Shown: positions 16,052 through 22,516 of the stretch, in pieces
Layout of the letters: the number at the start of each line of letters is the position of its first letter
How positions within the stretch are numbered: the first letter of the stretch is position 1
Origin: Halobaculum sp. MBLA0147
Lineage (GTDB): Archaea; Halobacteriota; Halobacteria; Halobacteriales; Haloferacaceae
DNA length: 64,000 nucleotides
Direction: 5' to 3'
Assembly: GCF_041361345.1 (NCBI RefSeq)
Contig: NZ_JBGKAD010000001.1
Span: forward strand, 868,001 to 932,000
Notes under the pieces: model-generated
What the model saw: only the letters and a program-made list of their open reading frames with translations
What the model was told of the DNA's origin: nothing
Database searches by the model: none
Translations under genes and position numbers: made by a program

Positions 16052-16068
16052 GTGTGAGTCGTTCACAC
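16052..16068 (+). promoter_or_regulatory. Inverted repeat GTGTGA-N5-TCACAC upstream of the small gene at 16077
   Basis: Perfect 6-bp arms separated by GTCGT end 8 bp before the ATG at 16077. In DNA this could be an operator; in RNA it would be a leader hairpin just before the start codon. Confidence 0.4.
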
Positions 16069-16076
16069 GGGTGTCG

Positions 16077-16259
16077 ATGCCTGACACGAAGCGCGGCCGC
16101 GAACGCGAGGGACGCAAGAAGCGGGAACAACTCGAGGCTCGGCTCACGGAGCAGGAACTCGAGGCGCTCGACGACGACGACGAGCTCCCCGAGTACCCGC
16201 CGGAGGACCTCGACGCGGACCTCGTAGACCCGGAGGGCACCGAGCGAGAGGAGGCCTGA
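16077..16259 (+). CDS. Small highly charged protein, unknown function
   Basis: A 60-residue protein with a basic N-terminal helix (KRGREREGRKKREQLEARL) followed by an acidic, Pro-containing tail ending in EREEA. The bipolar charge and small size are those of a conserved haloarchaeal orphan, but I cannot name the family. Two inverted repeats upstream suggest regulated expression. The gene is divergent from the thermosome gene with 253 bp between the start codons. Confidence 0.6.
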   Translation: MPDTKRGREREGRKKREQLEARLTEQELEALDDDDELPEYPPEDLDADLVDPEGTEREEA

Positions 16260-16358
16260 TCGGCGGACGCTCTTCGAGAGACGCGGCGCGACCACGCGGT
16301 GCGGGTTTCTGTGCGAGACTACACCTCGAGAGTGCACAGTGTCGGTCCCGGCCTGCCG

Positions 16359-16511
16359 CTACTCCTCGTGAGCCTCGTGGAGGTCGTCGATCGCACTCTC
16401 CAGCCGCGAGAGTGCCGCGTCCGCGTCCATGTACCCTTGATCGTACTCGGCGTACACCGCGTCTGCCTCGTCCAAGAACGCCGTGACGGCGTCGTCGAGT
16501 TCGTCTGTCAC
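16359..16511 (-). CDS. Very small acidic helical protein
   Basis: A 50-residue frame starting at GTG 16511: MTDELDDAVTAFL, then AEYDQGYMDAD, ending HEAHEE. The composition is strongly haloarchaeal (Asp/Glu/Ala) and the heptad-like pattern suggests a single coiled-coil helix. No promoter is obvious, and the frame overlaps the region just upstream of the helicase on the opposite strand. The start is inferred from the natural break in protein-like sequence. Confidence 0.5.
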   Translation of the reverse strand: MTDELDDAVTAFLDEADAVYAEYDQGYMDADAALSRLESAIDDLHEAHEE

Positions 16512-16657
16512 GCTCTCGTGTCGGACGGCCAGCACCCTCGGTGTTTCGGCTCCGAGTCGAGGCGGTCGGGCGGCTGTTCCCGGGCGACTCTGGACCCGAC
16601 CGCTCCGCAAGTGACTCCGAGCCCGACCGCTCCGCAACCGACTTCTCGCCCGCACAC

Positions 16658-18076
16658 GTGTCTCCCTACGTGCAGGTTCGTCTGTGGTTCGCCGACGGCG
16701 GTGTCCGACTGCGTGTCGAGTCGCCGGACTCCGCAGACGGCGAGCGCGGCGTCCCGCCGGGCGCCTTCGACCCGACGACACTCCCGGGTGTCGAGCCCGA
16801 CGACCGGGCCGGCGGCTACCGCGCGCCGGCACACCGGTACGCGGCGATCCGCGAGGCGCTCCAGTCGGCACTCGCCGACACGGAGACGGACACGACCCTC
16901 GTCGACGAGGTGGCCGCGGGGCTCGCGGACGGACTCGACGTGACGAGCCCCTACGACCTCCGTCCGTACCAGTCGGCGGCACTGGACGCCTGGACGGACG
17001 CGGATCGGCGGGGTGTGGTCGAACTGCCGACGGGCAGCGGCAAGACAGTGATCGGACTCGCGGCGATCGCCGCCGCCGACACCCCGACGCTCGTCGTCGT
17101 CCCGACCGTCGACCTCCTCCAGCAGTGGCGGCGCGAACTCGAAACCGCCTTCGACGTGCCCGTCGGCCAGTTCGGCGGCGGCGAGCAGCGCCAGGAACGG
17201 CTCACCGTCGGCACCTACGACTCGGCGTACCTGCGGGCCGACGACGTGGGTGGTGACTTCGGGCTCGTCGTGTTCGACGAGGTCCACCACCTCGGCGGCG
17301 AGGGGTACCGCGACGTGGCACGACTGCTCGCCGCCCCGGCACGACTCGGGTTGACCGCGACGTTCGAGCGCCCGGACGGCGCCCACGAGGTCGTCGCCGA
17401 TCTCCTCGGACCGGTCGTCTACCGCGCGTCCGTCGACGACCTCGCGGGCGAGTACCTCGCGGAGTACGACCTCCGGCGGATCGAGGTCGCGTTGACCGAC
17501 GCCGAACGCAGCGCCTACGAGGAGGCCCAGGGCACCTTCGTCGACTACGTCCGGTCGGCCGGGATCACCTTCGAGTCCGGCAGCGACTACCAGGAGTTGG
17601 TGAAGCGGTCCGGGCGCGACCCGGCGGCGCGGGAGGCACTCCTGGCGAAACAGCGCGCTCGCGAGGTGATGATGAACGCGGACGCCAAACTGGACGCGCT
17701 CGGACGGATCTTCGACCGCCACCGCGGCGAGCGCACCATCGTCTTCACCGCCCACACGGACTTGGTGTACCGGATCTCCGAGCGGTTCCTCGTCCCGGCG
17801 ATCACCGCCGAGACCGGCGCCCCGGAGCGTCGCGAGGTGCTCGACCGCTTCCGCGAGGGAACGTACAGCCGCGTCGTCGCCGCGAACGTGTTGGACGAGG
17901 GGGTCGACGTGCCGGACGCGAGCGTGGGTGTCGTCGTCGCCGGCAGCGGGAGCGAACGCGAGTTCACCCAACGGCTCGGCCGGTTGCTCCGCCCGGGCGA
18001 GACGGCCCACGCCGTCCTCTACGAACTCGTCACGGAGGAGACCGCCGAAGAGCGGGTCGCCGAGCGGCGGCGGTGA
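16658..18076 (+). CDS. XPB/Rad25-like superfamily 2 DNA helicase
   Basis: About 472 residues from the GTG at 16658. Helicase motifs in order: the LRPYQ Q-motif-like element, Walker A LPTGSGKT near residue 125, DEVHH (motif II) near 206, LTATFERPDG (motif III), a GSDYQE insert region, FTAHTD (motif IV), ANVLDEGVDVPDA (motif V) and QRLGRLLRPG (motif VI). It is an ATP-driven DNA translocase of the XPB group, probably in repair or transcription-coupled processes. The frame is open to a GTG at 16541, but that extension contains a 16-bp direct repeat (16595 and 16622) and no conserved sequence. The start is uncertain. Confidence 0.88.
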   Translation: MSPYVQVRLWFADGGVRLRVESPDSADGERGVPPGAFDPTTLPGVEPDDRAGGYRAPAHRYAAIREALQSALADTETDTTLVDEVAAGLADGLDVTSPYDLRPYQSAALDAWTDADRRGVVELPTGSGKTVIGLAAIAAADTPTLVVVPTVDLLQQWRRELETAFDVPVGQFGGGEQRQERLTVGTYDSAYLRADDVGGDFGLVVFDEVHHLGGEGYRDVARLLAAPARLGLTATFERPDGAHEVVADLLGPVVYRASVDDLAGEYLAEYDLRRIEVALTDAERSAYEEAQGTFVDYVRSAGITFESGSDYQELVKRSGRDPAAREALLAKQRAREVMMNADAKLDALGRIFDRHRGERTIVFTAHTDLVYRISERFLVPAITAETGAPERREVLDRFREGTYSRVVAANVLDEGVDVPDASVGVVVAGSGSEREFTQRLGRLLRPGETAHAVLYELVTEETAEERVAERRR

Positions 18077-18121
18077 CGGCGGTGGGCCACTGCGGGGACG
18101 GGCCGTCGGCCGTCTCCTCTC

Positions 18122-18526
18122 TCACTCGTCCCCGCCGACCAACCGCACGTTCACGCCGCCGTCGGCGGCCCAGTCGTCGAACGCCACGTCGAACGTCGCG
18201 GTGAAGGAGGTGGACGCACCGCTCGCCAACTCGACGGTCCGCTCGTCTCGCAGCGTCTCCTCGTCGCCGAGCGTCACCTCGATCACGACGCGCCGGCTGC
18301 CCGGGCGCTCGCCCGCGTTGACCAGCGTCACGGGCACTTTCAGGTTCCCGTCGTCGCCCGGACGAACGTCCCAGTCGTCGACGACGATCCCGGAGGTCGG
18401 AACTGGAGTCGGTGTCGGCGAGGCCGGCGGGCCCGCCGGTCCCGTCGGCTCCGCCGCCTCGACACAGCCGGCGAGGGCGGCGACCCCGAGGGCGGCCAAC
18501 CGCGCCAACAGTCCGCGTCGTTGCAC
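18122..18526 (-). CDS. Lipoprotein with Tat signal and an immunoglobulin-like/CARDB-type domain
   Basis: A 134-residue lipoprotein. From the GTG at 18526 the protein begins with a short RR-containing signal, a hydrophobic core LLARLAALGVAALAGC with the lipobox Cys near residue 20, a Pro/Thr/Gly linker and a beta-rich C-terminal domain (NLKVPVTLVNAGERPGSRRVVIEVTLG) resembling FxLYD/CARDB-like folds that bridge extracellular partners. A minus-strand GATAC element about 27 bp upstream supports a leaderless start at 18526 rather than at the longer ATG frame (18574). It is convergent with the helicase gene, 45 bp apart. Confidence 0.7.
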   Translation of the reverse strand: MQRRGLLARLAALGVAALAGCVEAAEPTGPAGPPASPTPTPVPTSGIVVDDWDVRPGDDGNLKVPVTLVNAGERPGSRRVVIEVTLGDEETLRDERTVELASGASTSFTATFDVAFDDWAADGGVNVRLVGGDE

Positions 18527-18634
18527 ACCACGCGGAACCACGCGCCGGCGTATCAGCCTTGTCACTCTCGGCACGTCTCGACGGCCGTCGTGTACTGAGA
18601 GAGAGAGAATACTCCGACCGCAGGCGGGTGCGAC

Positions 18635-19855
18635 CTACCGGAGTCGCGCCGTGATCTCCGCCTCGAGGTCCTCGCGGAGTTCGTCGACCGCGACCTCCTC
18701 CAGGACCGGCACGAAGAAGCCCTCGACGAGCATGTTGCGTGCCGTCTGCGGGTCGATGGACCGGGAGGTCATGTAGAACAGCTCCTCCGCGTCCACCTGG
18801 CCCACCGTCGCGGAGTGAGACGCCTCCGTGTCGTGGTTGTGGATGATCAGCTTCGGCGACGCGTCCGCCTCGCTGTCGTCCGACAACATCAGCGTGTTCT
18901 CCCGCTGGTAGGAGTTGGTGTCCCAGGCGTCACGCCCCACGTCCTGGACGCCCTCGTACACCGAGCGCGCCTCGTCGTCGAGCACACCCCGCGTCACGAG
19001 GTCGGCAGTCGTGTGCTCGCCGTGGTGCCAGACGCGGGCGTTCAGGTCGAAGTGCTGGTCGTCGTGACCGAAGAACGCCCCGACGATCTGCGTCTCCGAG
19101 GAGTCACCCTCCAGCTCCGTCTCGATGTCCGCGCGGCTGAGCCGGGAGCCGAGGTTCCCCTCGATCCAGTCGATCGTCGCGTACGTGTCCGTCTCGCCGC
19201 GCTTCAGCGAGAAGTTGTACACGTCCTCGTCGAGCGTCTGCAGCGACCCGTACTGGACGTAGGAGTTCTCACCGGCCGCGACCTCGACGAGGTTGCTGAA
19301 GTAGCGCTCCCCGTCGACCCCTGCGTCGCTCTCGGGCCCGTTCTCGATCCGTTCGAGGATCGTCACCGACGAGTTGCGCTCGGTGACGACCAACGTCTGG
19401 GAGAACAGCGAGCGGCTGTTCATCTCCGCGCGGATCGTCACGTCCTCGGCGTCGACACCTTCCGGGACGTACACGACCGTGCCGGTGGTGAACAGCGCCG
19501 TCGACAGCGCCGTCAGGTAGTTCGTCTCCGGATCGGTCACCGACCCGAAGTGCTCCTCGACGACCTCGGGGATCTCGTCCAGTGCCGTCTCGAAGTCCAA
19601 CACCGACACCCCGTCGGGTGCGACCCGCTCGGTCTCGTCGGACTGGGTGCTCGGGTCGACCAGCGTCTCGTAGTCGAGCGCCTCCAGGTTCGTCCACCGG
19701 CGCCCGGGCGTCTCGATCACGTCGGGCAGTTCCAGTTCGTCGAGTGCGTCCAGTGCGTCCAGCCGTGTCTGGCGGAGCCAGTCCGGCTCGTCGCGACTGT
19801 CCGCGATCTCGTGGACCGTCTCCGCCGAGATCGTGAGTGGTACCTGCGTGCTCAT
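18635..19855 (-). CDS. sufD: Fe-S cluster assembly protein SufD
   Basis: A 406-residue component of the SufBC2D scaffold that builds iron-sulfur clusters in the cytoplasm. It has the SufB/D beta-helix core with SLFSQTLVVTERNSSVTILE, FFGHDDQHFDLNARVWHHGEHT (His-rich, SufD-type) and the C-terminal helical block EASHSATVGQVDAEELFYMTSR followed by ARNMLVEGFF. The start codon lies 1 nt after the sufB stop, indicating tight co-transcription. Last gene of the sufCBD operon; no sufS or sufU in the window. Confidence 0.96.
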   Translation of the reverse strand: MSTQVPLTISAETVHEIADSRDEPDWLRQTRLDALDALDELELPDVIETPGRRWTNLEALDYETLVDPSTQSDETERVAPDGVSVLDFETALDEIPEVVEEHFGSVTDPETNYLTALSTALFTTGTVVYVPEGVDAEDVTIRAEMNSRSLFSQTLVVTERNSSVTILERIENGPESDAGVDGERYFSNLVEVAAGENSYVQYGSLQTLDEDVYNFSLKRGETDTYATIDWIEGNLGSRLSRADIETELEGDSSETQIVGAFFGHDDQHFDLNARVWHHGEHTTADLVTRGVLDDEARSVYEGVQDVGRDAWDTNSYQRENTLMLSDDSEADASPKLIIHNHDTEASHSATVGQVDAEELFYMTSRSIDPQTARNMLVEGFFVPVLEEVAVDELREDLEAEITARLR

Positions 19856-19856
19856 G

Positions 19857-21287
19857 TTATCCGAGACTCCCCTCCATCTCCAACTCCACGAGGCGGTTGA
19901 GTTCCACCGCGTACTCGATGGGCAACTCCTCCGTGATCGGCTCGATGAAGCCGCTCACGATCATCTGCTTGGCGTCGTCGTCGTCGAGGCCGCGCGACTG
20001 GAGGTAGAACACGTCCTCGTCGCCGATCTTCCCGACGGTCGCCTCGTGTGCCACGTCGACCTTCGACTCGTTGATCTCCATGTACGGCATCGTGTCCGAC
20101 GTGGACTCGTTGTCGAACATCAACGCGTCACACTCGACGGCCGTCGAGGAGTTCTCGGCGCCGTCCGCGATGTGGACCAGCCCGCGGTAGTTCGTGCGGC
20201 CGCCGTCCTTCGAGATCGACTTCGACTCGATGGTCGACTTCGTCTCGGGGGCGTTGTGGTACACCTTCGCGCCGGTGTCGATGTTCTGGCCCTCGCCCGC
20301 GAAGGCGATGGTGATGTGGTTGTCCGACGCGCCGCGACCCTTCAGCATCGAGGAGGGGTACAGCATCGTCGCCTTCGACCCCATCGAGCCGGAAATCCAC
20401 TCCATCCGGCCGTTCTTCTCGACCAGGGCGCGTTTCGTGTTCAGGTTGTACGTGTTCTTCGACCAGTTCTGCACCGTGGAGTACTGGACGTGTGCGTCCT
20501 CGCCGACGAACACCTCGACGCCACCGGCGTGGAGGTTGAACGCGGAGTACTTCGGTGCGGAACAGCCCTCGATGTAGTGGACCTCCGACCCCTCCTCGGC
20601 GACGATGAGCGTGTGCTCGAACTGGCCCATCCCCTCGGAGTTCATCCGGAAGTACGCCTGCACCGGCATCTCGACGGTGGTGTCCTCCGGGACGTAGACG
20701 AACGACCCACCGGACCACACCGCACCGTGCAGCGCCGCGAACTTGTTGTCGCTGGGCGGCACCGCCTCGGTCATGAAGTGTTCGCGGACGATCTCCTCGT
20801 GCTCCTGGACGGCCTTGTCCATGTCACAGAAGATCACGCCCTTGTCTTCCCACCGCTCCTGCATGTTCTGGTAGACGATCTCCGACTCGTACTGGGCACC
20901 GACACCCGAGAGGGCGTTCTTCTCCGCCTCCGGGATCCCCAGTTTGTCGAAGGTGTCTTGGATCTCCTCGGGGAGATCCTCCCAGTTCTCCGCGCCGCCG
21001 CGTGTCTCGATGTCCGGTCGGATGTAGGGGACGATCTCGTCGACGTCCACCTCCGAGAGGTCCGGCTGACCCGGCCAGTCCGTCGGCATCGGCATCTCGT
21101 GGAACTGCCGGAGCGCGCGCAGGCGCCGCTCCAGCATCCAGTCCGGTTCGTCCTTGTCCTCGGAGATCAGCCTGATCGTCTCCTCCGTCAGGCCCTTCTC
21201 CGTCTGGAAGGCAGACTTCTCCTCCTTCTTGAAGTCGAAACGTGCCTCGGTGTCCGTCTGCTTGAGTTCGTCTTGTTCGGAGCTCAT
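19857..21287 (-). CDS. sufB: Fe-S cluster assembly protein SufB
   Basis: A 476-residue scaffold subunit of the Suf system. Typical segments are the N-terminal ISEDKDEPDWMLERRLRAL, SVFNLHAGG-like APKYSAFNLHAGGVEVFVG, the TAVECDALMFDNES block carrying the conserved Cys thought to accept sulfur, and HEATVGKIGDEDVFYLQSRG at the C-terminal end. The length is standard. It sits between sufC (54 bp upstream) and sufD (1 bp downstream). The palindrome before sufC probably controls all three genes. Confidence 0.97.
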   Translation of the reverse strand: MSSEQDELKQTDTEARFDFKKEEKSAFQTEKGLTEETIRLISEDKDEPDWMLERRLRALRQFHEMPMPTDWPGQPDLSEVDVDEIVPYIRPDIETRGGAENWEDLPEEIQDTFDKLGIPEAEKNALSGVGAQYESEIVYQNMQERWEDKGVIFCDMDKAVQEHEEIVREHFMTEAVPPSDNKFAALHGAVWSGGSFVYVPEDTTVEMPVQAYFRMNSEGMGQFEHTLIVAEEGSEVHYIEGCSAPKYSAFNLHAGGVEVFVGEDAHVQYSTVQNWSKNTYNLNTKRALVEKNGRMEWISGSMGSKATMLYPSSMLKGRGASDNHITIAFAGEGQNIDTGAKVYHNAPETKSTIESKSISKDGGRTNYRGLVHIADGAENSSTAVECDALMFDNESTSDTMPYMEINESKVDVAHEATVGKIGDEDVFYLQSRGLDDDDAKQMIVSGFIEPITEELPIEYAVELNRLVELEMEGSLG

Positions 21288-21340
21288 GTCGTGTGTTACC
21301 TTGTACCGCTACACTATTGTGTCTTTGCCACCGCTCGCGG

Positions 21341-22270
21341 TTACGCCGTGCCGTACACTTCCTCGCGCACCCAGTCGTACCCCTCGTCTTCCAGCTGCTC
21401 GGCCAACTCCGCCCCGCCGCTCTTGGCGATCTCGCCGTCGAGCATCACGTGGACGTAGTCGGGGTCGACGTAGTCGAGGATGCGCTGGTAGTGCGTGATC
21501 TGGAGGATCCCGGTGCCCTGCTCGTCGCGCAGCTTCTCGATCCCCTCCGAGACGTCCTGGAGCCGGTCGATGTCCAGCCCGGAGTCGATCTCGTCGAGCA
21601 CCGCGATCGACGGCTCCAGCACCGCCGCCTGCAGCACCTCGTTCTGCTTCTTCTCGCCGCCCGAGAAGCCGGCGTTGAGGTACCGCTCGGCGAACTTCGC
21701 GTCCATGTCCAACTGCTCCATCTTCTCTTGAAGCAACTGCTGGAACTCGGCGACACCGACCTCGCCGTCGTCTTCGGGCCCCTCCATCGGGGAGGACTCG
21801 TAGCCCGCGGCGTCCTCGTTGGTGTCGTCGGCCGTCTCCGCTTCGTCGGCCTCCTCGTCCTCGAACAGTTCCTCGCGCTCCTCCAACTTGGCGTTGAGCG
21901 CCTGCCGGAGGAAGTTCACCATCGTCACGCCCTCGATCTCGGCGGGGTACTGGAAGGCGAGGAAGATACCCAGCGCCGCGCGCTCGTTGGGCTCGAGTTC
22001 GAGCAGGTCCCACTCGTAGTCCTCGTCGTCCAGCTCCTCGTCGATATCCTCGACGTCGGCCTCCTCGAGGTGCAGCGTCACGTCACCCTCGGTGACCTCG
22101 TAGGCCGGGTGGCCCGCGATGACCTTCGCGGTCGTGGACTTCCCGGACCCGTTGGGCCCCATCAGCGCGTGAATCTCGCCGCTCGTGACTTCCAGGTCGA
22201 CGCCCCGGAGGATCGACTCGCCCGTCTCGGCTACCTCTGCGTGGAGGTTCGACAGTTCCAGTGTTGCCAT
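21341..22270 (-). CDS. sufC: Fe-S cluster assembly ATPase SufC
   Basis: A 309-residue ABC-type ATPase that powers the SufBCD scaffold. Walker A GPNGSGKST is at residues 38-46, the Q-loop in LAFQYPAEI, the signature in FSGGEKKQNE and Walker B in IAVLDEIDSGLD. An acidic insert of about 45 residues (EEREELFEDEEADEAE... to DDGEVG) in the helical subdomain makes it longer than the usual ~250 residues and is typical for halophiles. The ATG at 22270 gives the normal N-terminus MATLELSNL. An upstream extension of the frame would cross the promoter and is rejected. Confidence 0.97.
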   Translation of the reverse strand: MATLELSNLHAEVAETGESILRGVDLEVTSGEIHALMGPNGSGKSTTAKVIAGHPAYEVTEGDVTLHLEEADVEDIDEELDDEDYEWDLLELEPNERAALGIFLAFQYPAEIEGVTMVNFLRQALNAKLEEREELFEDEEADEAETADDTNEDAAGYESSPMEGPEDDGEVGVAEFQQLLQEKMEQLDMDAKFAERYLNAGFSGGEKKQNEVLQAAVLEPSIAVLDEIDSGLDIDRLQDVSEGIEKLRDEQGTGILQITHYQRILDYVDPDYVHVMLDGEIAKSGGAELAEQLEDEGYDWVREEVYGTA

Positions 22271-22299
22271 GTGTGAGTGGTACCTCGTACTCGTACGGT

Positions 22300-22320
22300 G
22301 GGTCGTTCGACCCATAACCG
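22300..22320 (-). promoter_or_regulatory. sufC promoter with overlapping 14-bp palindrome (putative iron/redox operator)
   Basis: GGGTCG-TT-CGACCC (22300-22313) is a perfect inverted repeat abutting the minus-strand TATA-like GGTTATGG (22312-22319). Transcription would start near 22288, about 18 nt before the ATG, so the palindrome covers roughly positions -12 to -25. That is a location where a repressor blocks initiation. DtxR/IdeR-like regulators are known in haloarchaea, but the motif itself is not assigned. Confidence 0.5.
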
Positions 22321-22444
22321 TTTCGCATCCCCGTTGTTCGGGTTCGTGATACACCAAGAACGTTTTGTGGTTCTCGAAACGCCGACCGGCTCGGCGGGCG
22401 TGGACGGGTGCGCCGTCGGGTCGCTCACCCCTAGTCGCCGAGGC

Positions 22445-22500
22445 CGGTCGATCCCCGAGCGCAGCGTCGGTCGATCCCCGAGCGCAGCGTCGGTCGACCC
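22445..22500. repeat. 23-bp tandem repeat, 2.4 copies
   Basis: Units at 22445-22467 and 22468-22490 are identical (beginning CGGTCGATCCCCGAG), with a partial third at 22491-22500. The array lies between the stop codon of polB (22517) and the sufC promoter. Confidence 0.85.
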
Positions 22501-22516
22501 CCAGTCGCCGCGCCGG

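Noticed and set aside
22271-22357. Longer SufC starting at 22357
   Set aside because: The extension would cover the TATA box and palindrome, and the ATG at 22270 gives the family N-terminus.
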